Part shown: in pieces, positions 55,224 through 64,000 of the stretch
Layout of the letters: each line of letters opens with the position of its first letter
Numbering within the stretch: the first letter of the stretch is position 1
Source of the DNA: Gliomastix tumulicola
Taxonomy: Eukaryota; Ascomycota; Sordariomycetes; Hypocreales; Bionectriaceae
Length of the DNA stretch: 64,000 nucleotides
Assembly (NCBI GenBank): GCA_001599755.1
Contig: BCHX01000007.1
Location: 2,666,001 to 2,730,000 of the forward strand
Reading direction: 5' to 3'
Translations under genes and position numbers: made by a program
Notes under the pieces: model-generated
Seen by the model: the letters and a program-made list of their open reading frames with translations, nothing else
Told to the model about the DNA's origin: nothing
Databases searched by the model: none

Positions 55224-57259
55224 GTTTGATCTGACAGGCTGTTTCTGTCAATGAGGACGAAGAGACAATTTGGCTCTGTTGAGAAGATGATCTGGGGGTT
55301 CATGAATCATGAATCAACGAAGACGCTACTGGCTTTCCTGGCCTCATATATACAAGATCTGTTACCAACCACGGCAATTCGTCCTTGACTTGTAATTTGG
55401 AACGTAACCTTTTCGGTTCCTCATAGATCCCTGAATGCGCGCCAAATCCTTACACAGAGCCGGCACTAGGACGCCAAAGAAGCACTATGTCTACATGAAT
55501 ACCCCTCCTTCCACAGGCAAACAACTTCTCGTAGCGAAACTGAAGCATCGTCAGCTGTCCATCATGTATTGCGGCTACCCCAATAGGCTAAATGCCAGAG
55601 ATATGCGTCGACACCTGCGTCTGTTTCTTTCCCCATGGGTTCCTGCGTTTCCCAAAGGCTCCTTAGCTCCAATAGTCGGCATTGGGTAGGCTAAATTGGA
55701 TGTGTTCGTTCGCGTTTCTTCCCCGGGCTCTAGGAGACTGGATTTGCTCGCGTGCAGCTAGACAGGCGGTCGGGATTTAGGTATAATCTTAGCTCGGGCT
55801 GTCCCTACCCCGGTCCCATGAGCGGGTAATAAGAGAAGGGACTATTGGGTCCGGATCAGTTGACCTAAGCGGGTCATGTTTACGTGTATGTTGGCAGAGC
55901 CCTCGCTTGGTCGGGTGAGGGAGAAATGTCAAGGTGGAAATGAGCCCATCGGAATCGCTTTGAATACCCGATAGGGTAAATCGAGTCTCGACGGACGAAA
56001 GCTTGATTTATGATCAACGAAGGAGAGTTGCTTGTCGCAGTCAGTGGCGGAGTTGGGAGTGGATTTCGACGTCAGGGGCTCGGGGCTGATTGTGATTGTG
56101 ATTGGGATGGAACGGCGGATTCTTGTGATGCCTGGCCTCTCAGCTTGGACTTGCTGAGCACATCCCCTGATCACACTTCTAAGATGGTGGGTGGTCCATG
56201 ACTCACCATGGCCAGCTGGTGAGGCATGATAGCGTACATTGAGCACGCCTGTGTCGAGATCGATTGCTCCCGCGTTACTACGTCGAGCATGGGCGCGTAC
56301 ACTCCCTATGAGAGGAACCGATAATCATTTTGGGGAAAGAAGTCAGGCCAACTAAGCACTCCATTGGTAAATCGCGTGGGCTTGTGGCTACGCGTTTGGT
56401 ACATCACGCGTCTGTCGCAGACAGGGATTACATTTCTGCTACTAGTGCGCTCTCATGACGCGAATGAAAGACCTTAGGTGCCCACGGCTGGCCTCTGCTT
56501 GCTATAAGCATCAAAAGGCCGTAAAAGTTTCAACACGTCATCCCCTCTTCATATACGTCTGTACCTCGAGCCTCATGCCCAGTTCTTGAAGAGACTGTGT
56601 TGCCCACTTGCACACGCGTTGAATGAGAGCTCCATGTGTGTCTCCTTGAGGCCATTGTCCGGATTGTGATAGAAGGGATAGCAATGCCGTCTGTTTGCAA
56701 CCCCCCCCCCCTGGCTGATGAAGGTCCACTGGTGATTTCCCATTAAGTGCGAGCTGCGAAGGACCGCGCCATGAAGGAGAGAAAACTGGTTCGGGGCGAT
56801 TGCCTGCCAACTATCACATGAGACGGACTGCGTATCTTGCCCTCACCACGCCCACGCGTCTGGGGCTGCCACAGCTCCGCCGCAACGACATAGCCACGCA
56901 CTGCACGACTTTCGGCTCTGGAATGGTCTGTGCGGTCCATAGGATCACGCCGGCAAGAAGCTGGTGCCAGCTAGGCAAGAATCTGAGAACATCGCTGAGC
57001 CAGCCCAACCAATTAGTGACGGGGACAGAGAAGAAGGAGAAGGGTCACCCATGACATAACACCACCTCGTGATGCGTTTAGTGGGGCAGCTCTCCCAGGA
57101 GGCTTCATTAGTTAAACTAACATTGCGATGTGGCTGGCGCTGCATCCTGGGCTGGGTACGTCACCTCTCGCTATAGCGAAGACTGTAGGTCGCTGAGGTG
57201 CACCAGGGGCCCTGTATCAGTGTAGGAGCACTGATTTGGCAGATACCCGGTGGAATTAG
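55224..57259. other. About 2-kb intergenic region
   Basis: No coding gene or RNA supported. It includes the promoter of the GH43 gene (to about 55400, with a TATATATACAAG near 55346) and a C homopolymer of 12 at 56700-56711. Short open frames lack domains and are not called. Confidence 0.5.
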
Positions 57260-57860
57260 GCCCGACCAAACGTGTGGACCTACCTCAGAGTGAGCGAGGA
57301 GGGAGATCCGACGATCCCCTCCTGCAGTTTCGACGAGGCGAAGTCATTCACATTCACAGACAAGGACGTGTTGTACATAGAACTGACTCCCGGTGTGTAC
57401 CTGCGCCTGGAACGCCAAGGAATAGGAGAAGAGCCTCGGCCTTTAGTGATCGACTCTGGATGGCGCGGCAATAGACAACCACAGGTTAGTTGTTTGTGGC
57501 GTCGTCTTAGCAGGTGGGCCGCATGAGCTAGTTACTGCGCTACCTAGACCAAGGCAGGCATCCAGGGCAGGTTAATTGCGGCCCAAAGCTCTGCCACATG
57601 CCGGAATGTTACGACTTTGATTCTCACATCCTTTTAATCTGGATACTCATCTGCCATGTTGCATACTGTTAGGGCTTGCTTCTCTTCCTGCAGACGCGGC
57701 TGATTGGACGTCTGGCTGCTACCTTCAGATCAACCCTCGCTTCTACCTATTCGTTGCACAATTTCAAATACAGGGCGGCCTTCGAGACATCGATCACGTC
57801 CTAGCGACCATCAATGATCAAGATGTCGGACACTTGACTTGGATGTCACCAGCGATCTAG
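57260..57860 (+). other. Possible coding exons of an unrecognised gene
   Basis: Two stretches look protein-like. From 57260, directly after a TTAG, ARPNVWTYLRVSEEGDPT is followed by FTFTDKDVLYIELTPGVYLR and LERQGIGEEPRPLVIDSGWR, up to a GTTAGT donor at 57486. From about 57694, directly after CCTGCAG, one frame reads ADWTSGCYLQINPRFYLFVA, QFQIQGGLRDIDHVLATIND, then QDVGHLTWMSPAI to a stop at 57860. The second reading is not in phase with the first across the obvious splice, and no start exon is clear, so this may be a decayed gene or a wrongly read one. Confidence 0.3.
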
Positions 57861-57905
57861 AGGAACGTCGCAAGCCGCAAACTGCCCGTCAGTCAACAGA
57901 AAGAC

Positions 57906-59962
57906 ATGATGGAGAGCACATCCAGAGACTTTCCCATGATGCAGTTGTCCCCGCGTAACGGAGTAGCTCCGCCGCTGCTCTTCGCGGCGGTCCGTCAACA
58001 GATTCCACCGAAGAAACGGTCCAGAACCGGTAAGTCAGTACCAATGATGTATCTATTCCAAGTCATACAACAAGTTCTCCTAGATAAAGTGAGGACCGAA
58101 GACATGGCTGACCTCTGGGCATAGGATGCACACCATGGCAAGAACACACATCTTCCGAAGATATCCTACCCTCCTATCCAGCGTGCTAATAAATACTGGC
58201 ACCAGTAAGGCTAGACGAGCAAAGTGTGACGAGACTCGACCTCGGTGTCAGGCCTGCTCCTCGCGAGACATAGCCTGCAAGTACGAGCCTGTTCCACCAA
58301 GACGAATCCGTCGCCGTTTGACGACCGAGAAACCGATCGGAAAGCCGACTGTGAAATCGACCGAACACGAACTCGCAGCTAAATCGAATGTCACGAGCCC
58401 GCCGAGTGAGCCTCGCACCCCGGCTCAGTCTATAGCCGTCGCCGAAGCCCAGAACTCGATGTCATACGAGTCGACCTACGGTCTCCCCACGCCGGACACG
58501 AACGCACCGCACCCACTGGATGGGCTTCACGCAGAGCCCTTCACAGTCGATGAGACGCTAGGAAACTTGTCGAGTATTGAGGATTTTGTGTTCCCCGTCT
58601 TTGTTGAGTTCTCCAACTCGACGCACCGGCGGCAGCTTCTGTTTCATTTCTGTACTACTCTGTCCGATTTGATCGTCTTCAGGGAGAGTGGAGAGAACCT
58701 ATTCATCTCCTTGGTGCTTCCGCTCGCCTACAACAGCGAGAGTGTCTTTCTAAGCCTCTGTACCTTCTCGGCCGCTCATCTAGAATTCCTCGGCGTTAAT
58801 AACGGGCCTGAGGACTCGGCCAGCTACTACATGGCAGTCGAGGAAATGGAGATGCAGGGCTGCCAGCATCCGGATGCTGTCTGCTCTTTGGCTTGTGAAG
58901 TGTTCATTCTCTTCTATAAAGGGGTAAGGACTCTTTGCATTGATTTAGGAGCACAACTATTTGGTTTTTGCTAAGAAAAGAGCCAGCTTACCTACGACGG
59001 CCCCTGCACTGACGTCCAGGAATACCTCTTGGGACCTATTGAAAGCCTACGGGCAGTTCCCAGTGACCAAAAAACGGCTGCAGTAGATGTATTAGAAAGG
59101 GTAGGCAAACATCCTTGTCCTTATCGCGACAACGAGGTATCTAACCCCCCCTTAGGCTATCCAATACTACGCTGTCGTATCGACACTGTCCACGCAGGGC
59201 CGGCCAGAATTCCTCGACATCATGCCCCGGGAGACAGCACCCTTGGAACATAGTTCGATGTTGCCTTCGGCCTCCCCGTACATCGACCCATTTCTAGGCT
59301 TCTCTACCACACTGTGGCCATGGCTCCGTCGCTTATGTGTTGCTCTCGAGCTTTCCAGGCAGTTCCGGGAGCTCAGGGAAGTAGACCCGACATCTTCCTT
59401 CGCCATTGCGCTCCACGTACAATGCGTCGAGGCAGTGAGATCCACGTACGAGGGCCTCGCGTCGTGGACTCCGCCCGACACCTACATTTTCGACCGGGAC
59501 GAGAGCAGCGGTGATCAGGCTGTCTCGCCCCTTACAAAATCCTGCACGCACATCGCTCTTGCCTACCGCCACTGCGCCCTCGCGCTCCTCCATCTGGCTG
59601 CTGCAGAGTCTCACCCGAACGATATCGACGAAGCCCAAGGCCATTTCAAACTAGCACTCATGCACTGCGAGGCCACTTTCGCGTCAGGGGGTCCGGTGAA
59701 CGGGATTCTCTGGCCCCTGTTCATGTCGGCGTGCGAGGTGGTTACCCACGCGGACAAGGCAACGGTTCGGTGTCTGTTCGCGGAATTGGGGAGACGACGA
59801 GGCATGGTCAACGCTGAACGGGCATGGGCGGGCGTTGTCTATATCTGGAATGCTTCCGCGTGTAATAATATCTTTCGTGAAAATGCTGCTGCTAAGAGAG
59901 GGGTCCATGCCTGCCGCATCGAGCTAATCCGAGATGCGGGTTTGAGTACAATACTAGCATAA
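57906..59962 (+). CDS. Zn2Cys6 transcription factor with a 13-nt exon and a GC-AG intron
   Basis: The proposed exons 57906-58029, 58125-58137, 58206-58923, 59020-59100 and 59156-59962 encode about 580 aa. Only this model restores the zinc cluster: exons 1-3 join to RTGCTPCKARRAKCDETRPR, then CQACSSRDIAC. This is the canonical C-x2-C-x6-C-x6-C-x2-C-x6-C pattern, preceded by a basic stretch (PPKKRSRTG). The intron after the 13-nt exon starts with GCAAGA and ends CACCAG, with a GCTAATA branch-like site. The remainder matches the second fungal-specific regulator domain class: FVEFSNSTHRRQLLFHFCTT, LAYNSESVFLSLCTFSAAHL, and SCTHIALAYRHCALALLHLA. The target genes are unknown. The neighbouring GH43 gene, about 2.7 kb away, is only a possible target. 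Confidence 0.85.
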
Positions 59963-61099
59963 CTTTTGCTCCTGCCGGGGTGTACATTAATGTCTCCGAT
60001 CTTCATCGTTCTCCTCTGATATGATATGATCCGTTCTGATCCGCTGTGACCCGCCCTAGTCTGTCTTGATGTCTTGATGTCTTGGTGCCTTGATCATGTT
60101 TAGAGCGGAGATGCTCGTCTGCGTACCCAAAATCACACCAGATTGAGAATGCATTGAACCGCCACACTACGTCTCCGACCACGCCCTCCCTGACTTGCGG
60201 CCCAAGTCACAAGTCTCGACCAAGGATCATCATATCCCTCCCTTATAAGGTTGGGTAATTGCGAATACAAGGGGCCATTGCAACCGGTGATAGGCACAAG
60301 CCGTTGCGACAATACTGTTAAACCGGGATCAAACTACCTCCTTCAACAGGGACTCATCAGGCCACCAAGTGGAGGTGTCACGCCAGGACCCTCTACTCTA
60401 CAGCATCTTGGCTTTCAGTGTCTAGGACTACTCGATCGTTACTGAAAACGCCTGGTAGGTCCCGCAACAGATCACAATTTGCCCGCGCATCCTGCCGTGC
60501 GATCGTAGCCGGCAACCGAAGCTGGTTAATTGCTTTTTTCCAGGGGGGCAAACGAGCTCAGGGTCCCCAGAAGTAGAAGCCAATGCAACGGGTTGAAGCT
60601 CACAGATTGGCTCGGCTAGAAATCTGCTTAGAAGCCTAATAGCGGCCGCTCTTTATTCCTTCGGCAGATTCGTGGAGAGAATGCTTGCTGCGCATCTACG
60701 TCAAGCCGGCCGGTTAAATTAAACAGAGCCGGGATGACGGGTAAATGGACCTGTCATCAGCATACACGGTTCGTTGGGCAGGATATTGTCCTTCTACTCT
60801 CTTCCCTGGGTAATCGTCGTTTAGGTTTATAGTGAAGTTTTAAGCCTAACTCGGTTGTTTTCTGGGTGCCTTCTGCCACAATTCCGCTCCTCATCAAGTG
60901 TTACTGGAATTGTTGGCTTGCCTTGTCATGGGGCATCATGAGAGTCTCGCACTTTCTCCGCGCCACGATTTGCAATGACCAATGATTCTAGCAAGACATA
61001 CGGTGGGCGCACTTTTGTCCTTTCGTGTACGGCCTGTTTCACCTGACTGATATTTTTTGGCTGGGATACCAGGACTATAGTCGCCAGGTCGTAACCGCT
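59963..61099. other. Convergent intergenic region
   Basis: No gene seen. Just after the regulator stop are short imperfect tandem words: TGATATGATATGATCC and TCTTGATGTCTTGATGTCTTGG (about 60018-60085). Confidence 0.5.
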
Positions 61100-62035
61100 C
61101 TACTCTTCACTAGGATCCTTCACCTTCAACACCCACACTGTCTCAATCCAGTCCTCTTCTCCTTTGCCATCACTTGTTGACACGGTTATCCGGCGCGTGC
61201 CACGAGGCGTCCCCCACTTCTTCCTCTTCTCGTCCCCTTCCTGGTTGTGCTCATGATCTAGGAGTGTTGATTGCATGTGCCTGCGGATGTCGTAGAAGAT
61301 GTCCAGGCCCTCGGTTGGGAACTGGACAAACAGCTGTTTGGAGATGGCGCGAGGGATACCCTCGTCGGAGAAGTATGGCCACACCCTTTCGCGCACCCGT
61401 TCACGAACAAATCGGACCCCGTCCCCATTCGCAGCAGCTCGCTCATCCAAACCACCATCAAAAAGGTCGTCGTTGGAGCCACAGTCCACGTGCAGCATCG
61501 ATAGACTCAGACCGTGCTGAACTACATAGCTGACCGAGTCAAACCAATCCGCCCGCGCCGTGTCGGCTAGATCCCGACGGACGGTGTCGAGGAGGCGCAA
61601 ATTCAAGAATCGAAGACAGGGAATCGTATCAGGGGAGAGCCGATCGGTGAGCAGCTCACTGGCGGCATAACGCATCGGCGCTTTCGACTCCTCGAGCGGG
61701 GTATCTGGCTTCTCCCACACGAAGGACGTGTCAGGACGAACTGTGACGGTGTTGTGCCTCCAGAAAGTGTCCCGGGCCTGCCGGTGGAAGGCCCTGTTGA
61801 CGAGCAAGAGAGGGAGGGGAACACTCCAGGCGATGCTGGCAGCGGCTTCTTTGGCATCGTAGTCGAGGTAAAAGCGGTCGCGTGCCGACCACATGACATG
61901 CCGCGTGGGAACAACGAGATCAGTGAACTCGAGGATCCGGAGCTGCGTCTCTAACGGGAGGCTAGACCAGGACGCTCTGGGGGCAGTCATCGTGTCGTCG
62001 TCAGGACCAGGTGCGGTAATCATGCTGGCTGACAT
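61100..62035 (-). CDS. F-box-like hypothetical protein (311 aa)
   Basis: Single-exon gene with no firm family. Residues about 23-43 (WSSLPLETQLRILEFTDLVV) match the start of a fungal F-box or the related 2EXR-type motif (LP.E...I...). A later segment, LPLLLVNRAFHRQARDTFWR, matches the L..(V/C)R...A....(Y/F) helix that follows in such proteins. If so, it would recruit targets to an SCF ubiquitin ligase, but fungi have many F-box-like proteins with unknown roles. The C-terminus is charged (EGDEKRKKWGTPRG) and ends KVKDPSEE. No signal peptide or membrane segment. The start could be 62035 or the Met four codons later. Confidence 0.75.
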   Translation of the reverse strand: MSASMITAPGPDDDTMTAPRASWSSLPLETQLRILEFTDLVVPTRHVMWSARDRFYLDYDAKEAAASIAWSVPLPLLLVNRAFHRQARDTFWRHNTVTVRPDTSFVWEKPDTPLEESKAPMRYAASELLTDRLSPDTIPCLRFLNLRLLDTVRRDLADTARADWFDSVSYVVQHGLSLSMLHVDCGSNDDLFDGGLDERAAANGDGVRFVRERVRERVWPYFSDEGIPRAISKQLFVQFPTEGLDIFYDIRRHMQSTLLDHEHNQEGDEKRKKWGTPRGTRRITVSTSDGKGEEDWIETVWVLKVKDPSEE

Positions 62036-63238
62036 GTCCGACCGTGTGTAAGGAGGGCGATGCGGAGAGCCGGGTTAGATTTTTGATGACTTGTGAGGTG
62101 AATAAAGTACCGTCTCTTGAGCCGTAAAATAAAAATAACAAACACGGTGTCCAGCACGTGAGAGGTGACGTCAGGGCGCCCTTCTCAGGTTCGATTGTTG
62201 TTGCTTACGTGTGATGCCTTGTCTTATCCTTCGCGTTGATCAGGCCAAGGTACGCAGTGACGGAGCGGCACCGCACGAATGACTGCGCCTTCGTAGCCCC
62301 CAATCCGCCTTTTCGAATCGATCGATGTCTTTGGTTAGTTAACACGTTAACCAGTCCGCTGTCAGACAGATCACGATCGATCTCCAGTCTATCCCCGCAT
62401 TCTCACCAAGCCATTCTCTGTGCCACACCTTTGGATGCCTTGCGATGCATCCTTCTACAGCCTGTAGTACTACGAGGATATGAATAGTCATTTCCCTCCT
62501 CTCTATATGTGTGTTTTTGTGCCGAATGACTTTGCAGAGCCCCCTGAGCCTCGCCTATCGAATATCCACAGAATCGGCAGTCATGTCGATCACATAACCA
62601 CAAATAGGATATGGGAATCACGCGGCGTCCTCGTTTCATGATGGAGATGTGCTGATTGGTCTCATATCGTTCCGCATAAGCATGCTTCGCCGTCTCACAA
62701 TGGGTATGGATATTATAAGCACAGAGTCTGTTCATCTTCAACATCATGGTCTGACAGGAAGGAGGGTGAACGATGGAGAGAATCACGACGGTCAAGCGGT
62801 TACGAGCTCATCAGCGAACCAAATCTCTTGATGTGAGGCTCCAATGCATAGCCTCGCCGTTTGTGCCACAGTCTTCATAAGCACGAATAGATTCAACTCC
62901 TCTTACTGGCGTCATTGCCCCCATCAAACGCTCCTCACCTGCCTTCAATCTCGAAGATCTCGAAGCGAGGCATCTCTGTGAGCCGGACATCCCTAAAGGC
63001 AAGACGTCAAAATGCCGTGGCTGTATCTATATATGGCTATAAGAGCTTCAAAGGACGGCTATAAAGCCGTGAATGGTCGCACTGAAAACGCATCCAGATC
63101 AGATCAAACCATCACATTTCATCAGCTTCCCAAGCCAAGACACACTATACAAACGTCTTCTTACCAACGCTCCTCAGTGCTCTCTCTACTATCTTTTCCT
63201 TTACCTATTTCAACCTTTAGCAAGACAAAACAGCCACC
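62036..63238. other. Divergent intergenic region
   Basis: No gene supported. It contains the promoters of the F-box-like gene (minus) and of the small secreted protein (plus). The latter has a TATATATGGC at about 63030 and a CT-rich leader ending in CAGCCACC immediately before its ATG. Confidence 0.5.
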
Positions 63239-63910
63239 ATGCGTTTCCAGTCCATCCTCGCTGCTGCCGTCTCCCTTCTGGGGGTGGCACATGCTGCCCC
63301 TTCGCTCGTTCCTCGGGATGACATCCCCAAGGACATGAAGCCTAGCGATGACATCTGGCGCCTGACCCAAGTCGGCCAGAGCACGCAGACCCCTCAGTAC
63401 GCGGCCATCAAGGATAAAGAGATCAAGCAGATCAAGGATCTCTACCTGGAGGCCAGTAAGGCCTTCAACTTCATCAAGGTGCAGGACAACATCCTCACCT
63501 CCGACACCAAGAGTGCGCTCGTCGCCGCGTACTACAACCCCAAGGACAAGACCGTTAGCGTCGGCACGATCCCGCGGCAGAGGGATGTGCGCGATGACAT
63601 GCTCAGCGGGAACACGGGCAAGGTCTGGCAGGCCCACCACAAGAAGGAGGGCCTGGGCAACAGCCTTCATGCCGAGGATCTGGCCTACTTCTGGAACGAG
63701 AGGGAGAGCCCTATCGACCTCGACGGCAAGGACCCCAAGGACTACAAGTACGGGAAGAACGAGGAGGGTAGTGCCATGGTTGCTGTCTGGGGAGTTAAGG
63801 GCTCCAACTCCGAGGCCGTCAAGGAGGCTGCCGGCGGGCCCTACGAGCAGTGCGGCAACTGCGCTAAGCTGGCCAAGTCCCTCGGTGTCTACATGAAGGC
63901 CCCCAAATAA
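63239..63910 (+). CDS. Small secreted protein with deaminase-like HAE...CxxC signature
   Basis: A 223-aa single-exon gene with a clear signal peptide (MRFQSILAAAVSLLGVAHA) and a strong start context (CCACCATG). The core order suggests the cytidine-deaminase-like fold: two predicted strands (ALVAAYYNPKDKTVSVGT), then NSLHAEDLAYFW with the H-A-E triplet (His144, Glu146), a third strand (SAMVAVWGVKG), then YEQCGNCAKLAKSLGV with the CxxC pair (Cys205, Cys208). In that superfamily His and the two Cys bind zinc and Glu moves the proton. Similar secreted deaminase-fold proteins occur in bacterial toxin systems. I infer a relationship from motif order alone; no substrate is implied, and a non-enzymatic role is possible. 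Only four Cys-free stretches and one CxxC pair exist, so it is not a classic Cys-rich effector. Confidence 0.8.
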   Translation: MRFQSILAAAVSLLGVAHAAPSLVPRDDIPKDMKPSDDIWRLTQVGQSTQTPQYAAIKDKEIKQIKDLYLEASKAFNFIKVQDNILTSDTKSALVAAYYNPKDKTVSVGTIPRQRDVRDDMLSGNTGKVWQAHHKKEGLGNSLHAEDLAYFWNERESPIDLDGKDPKDYKYGKNEEGSAMVAVWGVKGSNSEAVKEAAGGPYEQCGNCAKLAKSLGVYMKAPK

Positions 63911-64000
63911 GCGTCTTCGACGACGACGACTAGGGGCATATACTGGCCTGCTGTACTACTGTCTCAAAACTGAGGCAGATGAGAGCATAGGGCGCTGCCC
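63911..64000. other. 3' flank of the secreted protein, window end
   Basis: Ninety bases with a GACGACGAC run and nothing else recognisable. Confidence 0.5.

Noticed and set aside
1..64000. tRNA, rRNA and CRISPR arrays
   Set aside because: No cloverleaf with A/B box spacing, rRNA-like stretch or spaced repeat array was found by eye; short tRNAs could be missed without a covariance search.

Overview
The window is nuclear DNA of a filamentous ascomycete (Pezizomycotina, most likely Sordariomycetes). The evidence is dense spliced genes with short 45-75 nt introns bearing GT...AG ends and CTAAC/CTAAT-like branch sites, Zn2Cys6 regulators, HET-domain genes and PNP-NACHT-ankyrin NLRs, a Copia-type LTR remnant, and no prokaryotic-style operons. 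Exon structures were worked out by hand from splice signals, frame continuity and family motifs.

Layout. 0-5 kb: a HET gene with two WW-like motifs at its C-terminus, flanked by diverged direct repeats, then the tail of a caspase-type protein cut off by an LTR. 5.6-12.2 kb: an unrecognised secreted protein and a bilirubin-oxidase-like multicopper oxidase, transcribed divergently from a 2.75-kb low-complexity spacer that holds the one N. 13-24.6 kb: two tandem NLRs (PNP-NACHT-ankyrin, about 2092 and 1462 aa) that share an intron position and phase. 25.4-42.9 kb: a catabolic block of amidase, Zn2Cys6 regulator, SDR, S58 (DmpA-type) peptidase, second Zn2Cys6 regulator, anion:cation-symporter-type MFS carrier, DHDPS/KDG-aldolase-type lyase and IlvD/EDD dehydratase. 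43.8-53.4 kb: a small repeat protein, a giant HET protein (about 2183 aa) with a TPR-like stretch and a long alpha-solenoid, then an ankyrin relic. 53.7-64 kb: a secreted GH43 enzyme, possible exons of an unknown gene, a third Zn2Cys6 regulator whose zinc cluster is rebuilt by a 13-nt exon and a GC-AG intron, an F-box-like protein, and a small secreted protein with a deaminase-like HAE...CxxC signature.

How it fits together. The HET genes, NLRs and caspase tail belong to families used in fungal allorecognition and programmed cell death, so the catabolic block sits inside a region rich in cell-death and self/non-self genes. Within that block, ACGG-N8-CCGT palindromes lie upstream of the second regulator, the aldolase and the dehydratase, with an N7 version upstream of the carrier. 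This suggests a compact regulon in which the regulator controls itself, an acid transporter, a 2-keto-3-deoxy-acid-forming dehydratase and the matching aldolase. The strongest candidates for new biology are this regulon, the HET-TPR-solenoid giant, the HET-WW architecture, the secreted deaminase-like protein and the tandem NLR pair.
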